Positions 33,916 through 46,559 of a stretch of 64,000 nt of DNA are shown in pieces. This DNA comes from Cristatella mucedo (lineage: Eukaryota > Bryozoa > Phylactolaemata > Cristatellidae). The notes under the pieces are model-generated. The model made no database searches. It had not been told where the DNA came from and worked only from the letters and a program-made list of their open reading frames with translations. Position 1 is the first letter of the stretch, and the number at the start of each line of letters is the position of its first letter. Location of the stretch: positions 1-64,000 of the forward strand of contig WPIO01000110.1 in the NCBI GenBank assembly GCA_009760855.2, written 5' to 3'. The translations under genes and the position numbers were made by a program.

Positions 33916-35484
33916 TTATTTATTATATTTATATTTTAATTATATAATCATTTTAAATATAAATAAATATATTTAATATTTATTACTGACCACTTCCAGG
34001 TCCGCAAAGTACTTTTCTGGCAAATCCCGGTGCTGATGCAGCGGCCCAGCAGGTGGCCTGCCTGATCTGAACACTGTAGAACATTTATCAGATGATCTCT
34101 GCTGGTGGCAGAAGCAGTGGTCGGCCTACAACAGCAGCAGAAATTTTCCGTATCATTTTGACTTTGTGAAATGTGCAAGCATGTGCACCAACAGCACACA
34201 TGTTCGCCTGTGGGCAGTCCATGAATATTTTAACATGATGTGCAAAACTGTAGTGTACCTTGCATCGTACGAACCCTCTTAGCACCCAAACGGAGTAACA
34301 GTGACAGCAGCAGCAGCGACTATGCTGCAGGGATTGTTTGCCACCAAGTGCACTCTGGACGTACAAGACACTAAGACACACAACTACATTTCGGCAGCCA
34401 GCAGCTAGCAGTCAGAAGAATAAGAGAAGGTACGACCACTTTCCAGCAGTCGAAATCTATTCATCATTCGCTGACACGACATGGAGTAGACGAATGCAAA
34501 AATAAATATGCCAATACGACATACCTTGGATACAACTGTACAACTCTATTTGACATACAACTGTAATTGAACCTGGCCACTGCCAAGAGTGAAAGACACC
34601 TAGCTGAGCTACGATCATGGTAAGTCATGGCACTTGATGAACATCTAAATCTCAGACGGATATCGATTTGAGCACGATACGCGACTGCGTGTGCAAGAAA
34701 ATCCAAGCATCCTAAGAGACTGGCTGCATTGGCCAGGGCTCGCCGAGTTGACGGGCAGTATTTCTGCAGCTAAGAACCACACGGTCATGCCGTAAAACTG
34801 CCCGCGACCGAGTGGAACTAGGGCCCGAGTCCGAATGACTGCAATCGATGTAAACACTCGGGCTTTCGCGCCGTCTTTTGGCGGCCAAGCAGCAGCGAAG
34901 CTCCATCCGAACCGGAGAGCGAAACGAGTGTGCGTGCCGCTGCCAAGTCCCCCCCCCCTCCCCTCTCGCTAATTCTAACGCCCAGCGCAGCCAGAGGCCA
35001 CCAAAAAAAAACGCCTCTGAACGAACGCACGCGGAGGATAACGCATCGTACGCGGAGACAGTGGTACGGAGGCGGCCAACTCAGAAAGCGCTCAGCCGCG
35101 TGCATGGCGGCAGCAGCCGGCGGGGAATCGGAAGAAAGCGCAGCCAAAGGGCTCTTTGTGAGCAGCCGCTTGGCTTACCCTCGGATTTCCGGCTTCGTTT
35201 AGAGCGAGGCTGGTCTCAATGTGGATCACACTTGGCTGGCATTTGGCAGCTGTGCTCTAGGCGATCAGCCGGAGCACCCACGCCACACCGGGGACGACTC
35301 GAGCGCATCAAAGTAACCTCCTAAACCAAAGAAGGATAGTAGGGGCTCTCTCTCGGAGGACACGCGGTGCATTTCCGGAGGGTTGAGGCTGTTCTGGCTA
35401 GCCGTTGAGCATTTTGCGTTCGGCAAAGTGCTGAGGCTTTGTACATGCAGGTATAATTTGGCGATTCTGTGCAGGCTCCCGCCC
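33916..35484. other. Unassigned region
   Basis: AT-rich at 33,910-33,985, GC-rich at 34,850-35,250. Frames of up to 148 codons in the GC-rich part have no recognisable domain. The GC-rich block could be a promoter/CpG-type region, but nothing confirms it. Confidence 0.35.
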
Positions 35485-36735
35485 GACCTTGCCAATGTAA
35501 TAAAATGTATCGCCGTCTGTAACTCCACAAAGCCACAAAGACCATGTGGATGTTACGCAGGAGAGTTTCGTATAGCGCACGTTACGCATTCGGTAGCCAA
35601 CAGACTTCGTCTCACGCAACAAAGAGAAAGTGGGAAGTATAGCAGAGTCAGGAGAGCAGTTGAGGTAGTGAGTAGCATGGGAGTAGCAGCTCAGGACCGC
35701 TGAAAAGGATGAGCCATAGTCGGCAGCAAGAGAGTAGTTGTCATTGCGTAAGAATTGTGGAAGCAAGTTCCACAGTCTAGGACCTGCAGAGCAAAAGCTT
35801 CTGTCGCCAAAGATCTTTAAGCGGAGCAATGGAACAGCTAATCTAGTGTCCACACAGGACCTGAGGGCACGAGGAGGCTGCAACTGGTGTAGCAGTTCAG
35901 TTAGTTACACAGGAGCCAAGCCGTGGAGGGCCTTGTGGGTCAGCGTAAGAACTTTGCTCTATTTCCGCTGATCAACCGGCATCCACCCTAGCTCTTTTAG
36001 CAAAGGAGACACTCGCTCAAACCTCTGGGACTTGAAGACTAGCCTTGCAGCCATGTTCATAGTCAGCTGCAGTGGCCTAATGGCTTTCTTTCATTGCCCA
36101 GCCAAAAAGAAATTACAATAATCAAGCCGAGACAGAACTAAGGAGCTAGTTAATTTTTTTGCAAGTCACTGTGGAAGGCAGCCATTAATCATAGACAGGC
36201 ATCAGACGTGATGGCTAGCTGTACGAGCAATCTTCTGAATGAAGCTTTTAAAATTGAGGCAGCTGTCGAAAACGACACCTAAATTTCGAGCACGTGGTGA
36301 GGGTCGCACAACAGCATCACCTATTAGAAGAGCAAAGCCTTTTAATCCAGCCACGCGCTTAGGGTGTCCTATGAGCAGCAGTTCGGTTTTATCGTCATTT
36401 AGTTTCAAACAGTTTTCCGACATCCAGGATCGAATGTTGGCAAGGCAAGCATGCAGTTGCTGCAGCATATTCTGACGGTTTGAATGACAAATATAGCTTA
36501 GCATCGTCAGCATAAAGGTGATATCCTATTCCGCGGGCCTTAATCCCTTTTCTCAAAGGTTGAGTATAAATGGAGAGCAGCAAGGGACCGAAGACGTGGA
36601 TCCTTGAGGGACTCCACAGGTGACCCGTCTCGTGAGTGAGACCTGACACCCACTCGAAACGGATTGAACACGATCAGACAAGTATGCTTTAAACCACGCC
36701 AGTGCTTCGTCTGCCAGACCGATCGTTGTTCTCAA
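35398..36735 (-). pseudogene. LINE family B reverse transcriptase remnants
   Basis: Pieces in several frames: 36,735-36,553 ([17 protein letters not shown]), 36,649-36,395 ([15 protein letters not shown] with the catalytic ADD), 36,513-36,202 ([26 protein letters not shown]) and 35,883-35,398 (C-terminal SAGPRLWNLLPQFL). The motifs are in the correct order for a CR1/L2-type RT, but the frame is broken at least three times. Confidence 0.82.
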
Positions 36736-36770
36736 TCGTTCAAGTAGAACATCGCGATCGATATCAATCC
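35485..36770 (-). mobile_element. LINE family B, longest copy
   Basis: From the GATACATTTTATTACATTGG end (35,495-35,515) to a reverse transcriptase region near 36,760. The order on the minus strand is RT motifs, SAGPRLWNLLPQF, the GCTACCGAATGCG block, then the GTTACAGACGGCGATAC end. The family is related to, but clearly distinct from, family A, and its 3' end lacks the AAAGCGCC hairpin. Confidence 0.85.
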
Positions 36771-37012
36771 GGCGATTGAGAACTGCCGCCCGCTCACCCG
36801 TCCCCCATGCGTGGCTAATCTTACTACAGGATATTTATGGTATTCGTATTATCCAAATATTCATATTGTTCAAGAGGATAAATTTGAAACATCAGAAGTT
36901 GTCGCCGCCGAAGGAGAGAGAGTTGAGAGTAGATAAGTGCGAGGGTATGTGAGTGATTTAGCGAGGACGCTCAGCGGTTCGCAGAGGCAGACTGAGATGA
37001 TTGTGACAATAA
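36771..37012. other. Unassigned spacer
   Basis: No gene or named repeat. Confidence 0.4.
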
Positions 37013-37014
37013 AT

Positions 37015-37090
37015 ACTAATACATTGCATACAGCGCCCTTGGTGAACTTGATCTCTTTCTGGGCGCTTTACGATGCACCCACGGTTAGGA
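37015..37090 (-). mobile_element. LINE family A end scrap
   Basis: CAGCGCCCTTGGTGAACTTGATCTCTTTCTGGGCGCTTTACGATG is the family A terminal hairpin in reverse. Confidence 0.65.
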
Positions 37091-37194
37091 CGCAAGGGAA
37101 ACGCCCTTAGGCACGACGGCCGGCTCCACGACGCACGGTGCCGCCGCAGTGCAACTACCCAGAGACTTCGAAAACGCCACAGCCTCTAGCGATA

Positions 37195-37300
37195 ATATTA
37201 TAATAATAATGAAAATATATTTGTATAGCGCCCCCAGCGAGCTAAATCTCTCTCTAGGCACTTTGCAGTTGCTGCACATAAAGCATTACCCAACAGCTAA
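37195..37300 (-). mobile_element. LINE family A end scrap
   Basis: (AAT)n, then TATAGCGCCCCCAGCGAGC, AATCTCTCTCTAGGCACTTTGCAGTTGCTGCACATAAAGC. The tail wording (CTGCACATAAAGCATTAC) matches the subfamily at 48,121 and 49,640. Confidence 0.7.
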
Positions 37301-37593
37301 TTGCAACTTGCCTGGACAGTGTGCTAGGCGCTCTCATGTCCTGGTGTCGAGGTCGAGGCTTGGCGCTAGGTAGGGGTCTGGTGAAGGGCCCCGGTCTGAA
37401 AGCATCGCGGCCGCCGCCGCCGCGACTACGCCGCACGCCTAGTCCGTCAGCTGTTCGTTCGTGCCAGTTACGTTAGGGTGCGCGGCAGAGCTTTCGGAAG
37501 ACCAGCAAGCGGCCGCGGAGCAGACAGTCCGAGTATGTCTGCAGCGTACTTTACGCGTATGCGGTGCAGAAAGGTAGCTCGAGGTAGATGAAA

Positions 37594-37629
<36 letters not shown>

Positions 37630-38597
37630 TTTCATCTAGTTGTCTATTTGTGAATCTCCTTTTTTTATTTCCCTCGGACCCGTCTATACGACCGCAGAGA
37701 ACTACACTCCTGTGCGTACGCGCGAGCCATATGCTTTCTGTCCCATGCGTCGCTGCCAACAATAGCTCGCCGTTCTTTTGACCTTCAAAGCGCAAATTCT
37801 CGCGCAACCCATTTTACCTTCTTTTGGTATCGGCTCGTCGTACGCCATCGCTTCGTCATCCAGACTTTTTTCGGTGGACGCCGCACCGTGCGGTCTCTGC
37901 TGCAGCGCTCGCAACGCGAAATCCTAAGAGGAGGCGCTGGACAGAGCGATCTCTTTATTGCACAACGCACGGAGCCGCAAGACGCACGACTGCCTCCGCC
38001 CCCGTCTCACACTCGAGTATTCTCTCTCATCCCCTCCGGCTGTCCTTTGGCCGACCCCGATGGTGAATCCACCATCTGTTCACCAGCGGGTTATCGGCCT
38101 GTGTCAACGCCTCATTAGAAGCTGACCACGGCTGTGCACAGGCCCCTCTCGACGATGCTCCCAACAGCTGTTTAAGAAAGGAGAGGTACCAGCCCGCATG
38201 CAATCGAACTACAGCGTTGTGCACGCGCATCGTTTCGCGAGCGAAGTTCTACGCTCTAAATGAGCGGTCTAAAGGGACGGGCGAGTGGGGCGCGGTCGTA
38301 GCTGCCCCTCGCAGCTGCGACCGCCTAAATTAAAAGTTAGCGGAAGAGCCTAAACACGAGTATCTGTCATTGAAATCGGGCAATAGACATAAAGATTCCA
38401 GTAGCTTGCAAGTTTAAAGTGCTGCCGCCTCGTTTTGGCCCCGGGACGAGGTGCTCGCCTTTGACCATCTGAGTTCGTGGGCTCGCACGAGCCGCTCATG
38501 TGCGAAGCACTAGGAGAAGATCATGTTCTCATTGGGTGCTAAACACAAACATTTTACTTTATTTTATACATTTTTCTTAACTGCTCTTCAAAAGTAT
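37301..38597. other. Unassigned region with a TA-centred palindrome
   Basis: 37,585-37,638 is a perfect 54-bp palindrome: 12-bp arms TAGATGAAAGGA around (TA)15. The remainder has short frames only, on both strands, with no domain. Confidence 0.45.
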
Positions 38598-38599
38598 CC

Positions 38600-38636
<37 letters not shown>
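38598..38636 (+). repeat. (TC)n microsatellite
   Basis: Short CT/TC tract with a TTTC interruption. Confidence 0.9.
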
Positions 38637-39985
38637 ATTATTTACCCCAAACAGTGATTGAACACACATACAGGAGAGACGGTTGGCAGAGGCCGAAGTA
38701 AACATGTCTATCGAGATGACATAGTTTACGCTTTAACTAATTAGTGTTTATCGGAAACATTTGATTTCCGTGGGTGCACCTGGCGCTAATGAAAATATTC
38801 TGAAGACCGGTGTAGTTCTTCTGCAAAGCGGAACCAGACGCATCTGCCGACAGCCGTGACTTCTGAACCGATCAAAGTGATTAGGGTTAAACAAGCTCAA
38901 GCTGACATTGGAGATCGTTCTGGTCGCATTCTATTGAGCCTCTTATGTTTCCATGGAGCTCGATAGGTTTTGTATAAAGATGCGCTAGGTGCGGCTAGCC
39001 GGAAGTGCTCAGTACTGCACGGACGCAGTGACAGACGCGAAAAAGAGGCTGATACCAACTAGTTATTTAGTTAAATCCACCTCCGCCTGGCATGCGACGT
39101 CGGCTTTCGAGTTGTTCAGGCAGGCGGCGAGAGCGTCTGCCTGCACGCTCGGGCGTGCCCATCTGGCTCGCTCAGGGGACGCCGCGGCAGCTTGTCGGCG
39201 TCGAAACGGCGGCGTGCTGAATCGGCCGGACTGTAATCTGGCCGACGCTGTCATTCGCGTCGTTCGCGTGGCCGATTGTTATCGTTCCTATATATATATA
39301 TATATATATCGTTCCTACTGTCGTGAACGCCATTCGCTATTCTCAGTTTTTAATCTGCAGCGGCTATGAACCGATTGCGATAGTCCATGGCCGATGCAGC
39401 ATAAATGCCGAAGTCATGTACCGCCGGTAGCAGGCAGTGCGCATCACGCTCCTGGAGCTCGCGCCTGGGCTGAGTTGAGCTGCTCGACGAGCGTTTTGCG
39501 AGGCGTCGTCACGTGGCTGCACGACGCGGCCGCCGTTGAACGCCTGCAGCCCTTCTTCGTCGTCGTCGAATAGAGTTCTCTATGGTACGGGAATACGGGA
39601 CTCGCTATCTTCTCAAGGTGAGGCCGCTCTACGGTGCTGCCGCTCTCAGCGACTGCCGGCGTGCCGGCGTGCATCGGTACTGCGACACAAGGTTCACGAC
39701 AAGGTTCAAGGACACTCCTCGACGCGAGGTTCGCGGCTTCGCCGGTATTCGCCGCAAGTCGGATGCGACGAGCACCGCAACGAGGGCTGCGTTTTCGGCC
39801 CAGTTCTGTCCATTTGAGGAGTCCGCCATACCCCCTCCCGCTTGTAACAACGTCGCGGGGGGGGGGGGCTGCTGCCAATAAAAACCAAGTACCACTTTTA
39901 GTCTGGCCGGCGATGTGGTTCGGTCCGTTGGCCGACTAATGTCAAGGATGAAAAGGCGCCTCGTTGAAAAAGAAGCATGTCATGC
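38637..39985. other. Unassigned region
   Basis: GC-rich DNA at 39,050-39,880 with overlapping frames on both strands (up to 144 codons), typical of chance frames in GC-rich sequence. A (TA)n at 39,289-39,309 is bracketed by the direct repeat ATCGTTCCTA. A run of 11 G lies at about 39,857-39,867. No gene call. Confidence 0.35.
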
Positions 39986-40075
39986 CCTTTGCAGCAAATG
40001 TAATGCACCTAGAAAGAGATTGAGTTATCTGAAGGCGCTTTATCAAGTGCATTATTATTATTATTATTATTCGTA
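39986..40075 (+). mobile_element. LINE family A end scrap
   Basis: TTTGCAGCAAATGTAATGCACCTAGAAAGAGATTGAGTTATCTGAAGGCGCTTTATCAAGTGC followed by (ATT)n. Only about 90 bases of the 3' end are present. Confidence 0.8.
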
Positions 40076-40655
40076 CCAAAAAAAGCACTGGCACCGCCCA
40101 CAAAGTCTGTGCGGTAGTGCTGCGCTTGCTAATGTTTGAGCATCCACGTGAAAAGGTTAAAAACATGTGAAATAATTAAAAAATACAAATAGTTAAAAAT
40201 TGCGCCTCAGTAGTGTGAATATTAGCGGCAGAGGTATTACAAACAAGTTATCCTGCATGGCACCACAGAGGGGGCGTATTCTTATCCTGTATCAATATGG
40301 CGGCCCTATTACCGTCTAACCCACGGGAAGTGACACGAGTATCTATGATCAATCAAGCATTCGAGAATGTTCGACTTTGTCTGGATCGCCGAAAGAGATA
40401 GTACTAACTATTTCATAATTAAAAAATTATAAAAAAGGTAAATACAATTTTCTGCTTTACTTGAACATGGATTAGACGACATAAATTATTCCCGCCTTTA
40501 GCCCCGCGGTATACCGAGGCCCACCCCTGCTTCCTTTTGTCGCCCCCGTAGGCGTGCACAACGCCATTTGCCGCCGACGTTTTTCGCAAGCGGGGCACGC
40601 GAAGCCGGCGGACGGCGATTTGACGGTGGCCAATTTGTGTTTTGCGATTGTCACT
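40076..40655 (+). other. 5' flank and possible promoter/5'UTR of the hnRNP gene
   Basis: Lies directly upstream of the proposed start codon. It becomes GC-richer from about 40,490. No TATA box or other core promoter element can be named with confidence. Confidence 0.35.
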
Positions 40656-43600
40656 ATGGCCGGTTAGTATAGCTGCTGCTCACATGTGTCCATGTTGTGA
40701 CAATAGCTGGCGTACTGCGCTCGTTATCCTATTGTGACTCTACCGGCTATTGTCGGCGCCATTGCCTGCTTGGCACGTGCGGCAGGCCCTCTCGTACATT
40801 TAGTGCAGCAAATAGCATCGGACTGTTAGAGAAAGTCAATCGCATTCTAGAATGTTTACCCACCTTGCTACTCGGGATTTTGTCTTGATATAAGCTGCGT
40901 TCAGCTTAATGTTAATTCGTTAAAGCGTTGCTGCCCAACTGCGCCGTGTCGGCAGTGTAGCTCGCATGGCGCATTGGCGTCGTCAAAGATCACCGTTACT
41001 TGACAGTCGTCGCTTAGTGCTAAAACATTTGGTGCAGTCAAGAGCGTCACCGCAGCTGAGCTACAACTCACCTTTCGTGGTCATGCTGTTACCTTTACCG
41101 TCACAATACCACACCTGGGGTCGTAGTGTCCGCGGTTTGTTCAGCTCAAATAGTAGGTGTTTTATTAGGTAGATTTATACTACGTTTCCCTGTCAATCGG
41201 CTGCGCCTTGCCTTGCTCTTTGTTAAAAAAAATGTTTTTGTAGATGTTCAAGCGACTGATGAGCTGAGCAACATTGAAGGCGAGCTCAACAATCTAGAAG
41301 GCGAAGCTGATAGCATAGAGGGTGATGATGTGCTACCCGAAGATAGCGTTGAAACGAACGACGCCGCCGCCGCCGTTTCTGATGACCATGCATTAGTCGG
41401 TGCTGCTAGCAGTGATGATGCAGTTGGTGATAGTGCTCAACCGCAAACAGAAGACGATCAAACCGATGATCAAGAGGAGCATGGTATCTATTATGACAAG
41501 CTAGTATCGCAAGGAATCTCCAAGTTCACTGCTTCTGCATTAGAAAAACTGGTTAATGAAGGTATGTAGATTCACTGCTGCTGTTGTGTATGGCATTGGT
41601 GTTTCAAACTCATTTACAGATTCTTAAATGCTTGACCTGTTTCCTACTAGGGTTGGTAACAGAAAAAGATCTTGACGAGCGAGCTCTTGACGGGCTTAAG
41701 GAGTTTCAAAGCGAGCATGTGAAGGAGGTACTAGCTGAGTTTTCAGGCAGTAACCTATCGCACGTGTCCAATAAGAGTGCTTATCTCTGCGGAGTTATGA
41801 AGACATTCAGGCAGCGTATCAAGCACCAGCAAGCTTCAGGTCATCTAGCCCGCGGGCCAGACGAGTCTAAACTGCGAGTAAGTATGCCGTAGTCACCGTT
41901 CGCGCCATGGTTAGTCATTAATGATTATAAATTTTACCAGAGGTTTTGGCATTGCCAAGACTGCTGAAATGGTTGGATCAACCAAATGAATGCGATTTTA
42001 TCACATCGTGCACTTGCATTGTCTCTTAGTGCCTCACTCACGCGGTAGGTGCTCGCTTACAGGAGATACTTGAAAGGACAAACTATTCCATGGACGTTAC
42101 CACTGGGCAGAGGAAATATGGTGGTCCTCCTCCAAACTGGGACGGTCCGTCTCCAGGAGCAGGGCATGAAGTACGAGTTCTCACCCTCTTGATGGCATGC
42201 TAGCAGCTGCGTGTAGTGTCAGATGTTCCGTGAGTTGGTCTCTTGCTGTTCTTGTGTCTATTCTGTATTCATATTTTGAGCAAGCTTGCAGTGACAAAAA
42301 GCTATTTCTTGGCTCTTTAGGTCTTCTGTGGAAAAATTCCTAAAGAAGTCTTCGAAGACGAGCTTATACCTATTTTTGAAAAGTGTGGGAAAATATGGGA
42401 CTTAAGGCTCATGATGGATCCGCTAACTGGCTTTAATAGGGGCTATGCATTTGTTACATTCTGCACCAGGGAGTCAGCTAACCAGGCAGTCAAGCAGGTA
42501 AATAAACATTGCGTGTGACTTGTGCTGTTCTGCTACTTTTGCAGTATTATGTATTAGCCGTTTATTTCGTGCAGCTTGACAACCACGAAATAAAGCCTGG
42601 AAAGAAGCTCAAGATCAACGTGTCGGTTGCGAACGTGAGGTTGTTCGTTGGTAATATCCCTAAGAGCAAGGGCAAGGAGGATATTAAGGAGGAGTTCTCA
42701 AAGCAAGCAGGTCGGTGGCCGCTAAGCCAAGAGTAGATTTGTAATTGTACTGCTGCACCTGTTTTTTCAGCTAGCCAAGGCAGAGTAGTACGACATCTGC
42801 AACATCTTTTTTTTATAGAGGGTCTAATTGATGTCATCGTTTATACCACGCCGGATGACCCAAATAAAAAGAATCGAGGTTTCGCATTTCTGGAATACGA
42901 ATCCCACAAGGCAGCATCGATGGCCAAGCGAAAGCTGGGATCTGGGCGAGTGCGAGTGTGGGGCTGTGACATTATAGTTGACTGGGCAGACCCGCAAGAA
43001 GAGCCTGACGAAGAAACCATGTCCAAGGTAAAATGTGTGGCACGTCCTTTAAACTTAGTGAAGGGCAGCTGTTACAAATGGGTGTCAATTTGTGTTTGTT
43101 CACTAACTTTTGTGTTCTTTGGTTATACATCGTAGGTCAAGGTTCTTTACGTAAGAAACCTGACTCAAGATGTCACCGAAGAAATGCTTAAGGAAAAGTT
43201 TGAACCCTACGGAGCTGTCGAACGTGTCAAGAAAGTAAAAGACTATGGCTTCATTCATTTTACTGAAAGGGAACACGCCATGCAAGCAATGAACGATCTT
43301 GGCGGACAGAAGCTTGGTTCGGCGACAATGGAAATATCATTAGCAAAACCTCAGACCGATAAACAGAAGAAACCAAGGCAGCGACCTGATGGCAACGTTG
43401 GCATGAACAGGTAGGCAAAAATTACTTAAGGGACACATTCATTGTTTGGGGTTTGTTTCCTTAGCCGTTATTCAGCATTCCAATATTATAGGTCTGAAGA
43501 TTCTTGGGCTCCTGCCAGAGGTGGGCGAGGAAGAGGACGAGGGGCACCTGCTCGTGGATTTGGTGGTACGTCAGCATCGTCTTATATTGCAAGCTGTGCA

Positions 43601-44157
43601 GAGTTACGATTCAATGGCATATAATTATCACTTGCTGATATTTGCACATGCCGACTGTCCACAGGTTATGATGGTGGCTATTCCGAGTTTGGTGTGAGCT
43701 CGTATGGGCCTGCTGAAAGTTCGGACTATTATGGTGGTTACAGCGACTTAGGGATGCCCGGTGGCAGCCGAGGAAGAATGTCTCAGGTTGGTCATGTCGC
43801 TTCTGTCTTGATACCGTTGTCTCTTATCGCAAATGAATGATGCACGTTCAAAAGCATGTTTCTTATTGCCAGATGGGGCTACCTATGCGAGGTCGGCAGC
43901 AGCCCATGCCTGCCAGAGGGATCCGAGGTGCAAGTGGCTTCAGAGGAGGCCGAGGCATATTGGCAGCAGCGCCACGAGAGATCATGGTAAACAAACGAAA
44001 AGCCGATGCAGGCATGATGCAGCAACAGCAGCTGCCTAAGCGGCGAAATACAGGACAAGGATGGGGCATTCTGCCCATTCCGCAGCAGCCGCTGGGATCT
44101 GGAGATTTCCGAAGAGGAGAGCAATGGTATCAGGATTCCTTTGGAGATGGATGGTGA
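40656..44157 (+). CDS. hnRNP Q/R (SYNCRIP-type) RNA-binding protein, 11 coding exons
   Basis: Coding exons: 40,656-40,662; 41,244-41,561; 41,651-41,877; 42,063-42,170; 42,321-42,497; 42,575-42,710; 42,819-43,027; 43,136-43,410; 43,492-43,565; 43,665-43,786; 43,873-44,157. All introns are GT-AG, phases agree throughout, and the sum is 1,938 nt (645 residues). The order is an acidic N-terminus (about 20-95), the helical N-terminal unit with [21 protein letters not shown] (to about 184), a [12 protein letters not shown] linker, RRM1 from about 221 (VFCGKIP; GYAFVTF), RRM2 from about 302 (RLFVGNIP), RRM3 from about 395 ([15 protein letters not shown]), then RGG/Gly-Tyr-rich and QQQ-containing tails. 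It ends with the family-typical KRKAD...QQPL...YQDSFGDGW. The family acts in pre-mRNA processing, mRNA transport and stability. The 7-nt first exon (ATGGCCG) is the least certain part. Confidence 0.93.
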
Positions 44158-44760
44158 TTTTTTTTGCCTGTGCGTACCTTTTAGTCTGCTAGCACCTCTG
44201 CTAGCACTTCTGCTGCTGTTGGAATTTCCTGCTTGCTGCCGAAGCGAAAATTCCAACCCCTTACGTAGAGCCAACTGCGAACAGACTCAACTTCGTCTGA
44301 TATCCATGTCCTGACGACATGCGAAATTGACTGGTTTCTGAGGTCTTCGACGGAATTCGATCTTTACTGGAATTCATGCGACTGTTCATAAAGATCAATT
44401 TGCCAGTGTTTATTCTGGTAAATTAGCCCTGCCAATGGACGAATTTATACTTTCTGCAAAAACACTGTCCATGGCTTGAAATTTGTACGTTTACTTAAAG
44501 TGTACATATCTGGCTCCACGAAATCACCAGGGGCTGGTGCAAATAAAAAATTTATTTCTATGAACATTCATTTTATGCAAAAGTTAAATGCAGTGATTCA
44601 AAAGTCACCAGCCTTCGAAACATCACCTCAATTCTTGTTAGACCCCTTAGACTCTCCTTTGCAGGCAAAGGTAAGTAGTGCTTATTTATTGCTGTGTAAT
44701 TATGTGTATCGTGCTCTTTTTTTTAGCATCAATAAATCATTCTTTACAGCCTGGCTTTAT
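44158..44760 (+). other. Probable 3'UTR of the hnRNP gene with AATAAA signals
   Basis: Two AATAAA hexamers, at 44,542-44,547 and 44,731-44,736, follow the stop codon by about 390 and 575 bases. Either could be the cleavage signal. The sequence is AT-rich and non-coding. Confidence 0.55.
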
Positions 44761-46558
44761 TTATGATGTCGGTAATGCCTGCTGAGCAATCATCAGGCCA
44801 ACCATTCACTAATGTGGCAGTAATGGGGTACTAACAGACTGATGTTTTTCAACGTGAATTAATTAGCTGACAGTGACCTTGTGATTGCAGTAATGCACGC
44901 CAAGCATTCCTCATACCATGAGATCAGCCCATAGACGGATGGTTGCCGTACTGAGTACAAACCAAATGAGCAAGCTTGGAACCATCTTAGGCTTGAGGTA
45001 TAATTTTAGGAAGTATTTGAGAATGTGGCCCGTAGTGTTTCCACATTGTGTAGCTGCTTAACTTTAAACGGAGCTGGTGGTATTGATTTTTAACACTGCC
45101 AAGATCTTTCTAGTGAACCTCTTGATAAGCCTCTGAAGTTATGAATTCACTAGCAACTAGTTATAGTGAGGGCATGGTTGCTCTTGACCCTGTGAACGAA
45201 CTATTGAGACCCTGTTGACAGCACCATATTGCCCAAGTGATAGTGGTAGTGTAGCTCTAGCGTGCTAGGTTGGGTAGGTCTACTTGTGAATAGACAATCC
45301 TACGTATCGGCCTCAATACACAAACCCAAGCACCTCTGTCCACAAAAGTCCACAAAAGAATCAACACAAGAGCACATGTCTGCCTCCCTCTCGTCGGCTG
45401 TCGGAGCTTAGAAGACTAGACACTGGTTTGCTCACAGCCTATGGCGACAGTAAGACCCTGCCTACAAAATCACTGAACCGGACGGTAGTAAGACAACCGT
45501 GCTATGGCGGCTCAATGCACCGAGTCAGCTAAAGCCGCAAAACGGGTTTCTTCGGTTGAGTCTATTGTTTTGCCTAACCTGACGATCGTGGAACGAGTAA
45601 AGGGCGTTCAGTTGCCTTGTAAGGTAGCGTGTTAGCGATGCTTTTACATACTAGGTGCAGCCGCATACAGGGCGATATGACTGAAACGCATATTGCGATA
45701 GAGCAGCCCCTCTTATAAAACTGGTTCTCGGCAGCCTTTATAAGATGCACGCCCAGCAAGCCTCTGTTCTCGGCATATTCCATGCCATACAGCTTATTGC
45801 TGCGGCCACTCAAGCCGCCGATGACTTCCGACGAGACGCGATAAATAGCAGCTCGACTTTATCTCAGTTTTTGCATGGGCTAAACTCGTTCTCCAACTGA
45901 CCCACCACTGCACCTACCACTTCAATCCTAACCGGTAATTACAACCGGACCGTGAGCGCCCACGTCTCAAATTAGCTACGCCTGTCAATTCGGCCTCGAA
46001 TTTCTATCGAAGGGCGATTTTCGCCAGCGACTTTCGAGCTCTCTATTCCATGCGCTCGAGTTCAGAACGCCGCAAGCGAAGTTTTTAGTCGAATGCTCGA
46101 AAAGTACCTAGATCGGCACCGTCATTCCTGTGTCCAGTGCGCTGGACACAGTGCTGGAAACACCAGGCACAGTGCTGACGGAATCCGAGCATTCATAGCA
46201 GATATGCATTCGGGGGGGGGATGCCATTTTGAACTCGACAGGCGTGGGCAGGGGGCGAGGTTCGCATCGTCGCGGTAGGTCGACCAGAGTGGGAGAGAGC
46301 CTGTAACCTCGTTGTTTCGACGATGCGAGTAAATAACGTGACCATTAATTAATACAGTGAATAGGCAAATAAAGAGTTTTCATAATGCCTGCTTTACAAA
46401 AGATTTGAGGTTGGCTATAAATACAGCTAAGTGACTTGGATCAAATGAGTTATGGTACAGTTTGAAGCATGAGTAAGCAGTATTTTAGATAGGTGTTCAG
46501 GAGCGAGAGAGAGTGAGAGAGCGAAGAGACTTAAAAAATGAGATTAAGAACCTTAAAA
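44761..46558. other. Unassigned region
   Basis: No gene recognised. There is a 10-bp inverted repeat CTGTGTCCAG/CTGGACACAG at 46,128-46,151 and a run of 9 G at about 46,211. Confidence 0.4.
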
Positions 46559-46559
46559 A

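Noticed and set aside
34878-35324. 148-codon frame in a GC-rich block as a host gene
   Set aside because: No domain, competing frames on both strands, no splice or conservation evidence.
39281-39320. ATCGTTCCTA direct repeats around (TA)n as a target duplication
   Set aside because: The bracketed sequence is only a TA microsatellite; there is no element between the repeats.
39444-39939. Overlapping frames on both strands in GC-rich DNA, up to 144 codons
   Set aside because: No recognisable domain, no splice context, several mutually overlapping frames: typical of GC-rich non-coding sequence.
43789-44274. Minus-strand frames of 70-131 codons over the hnRNP 3' exons
   Set aside because: Shadow frames antisense to well-supported exons; no domain.
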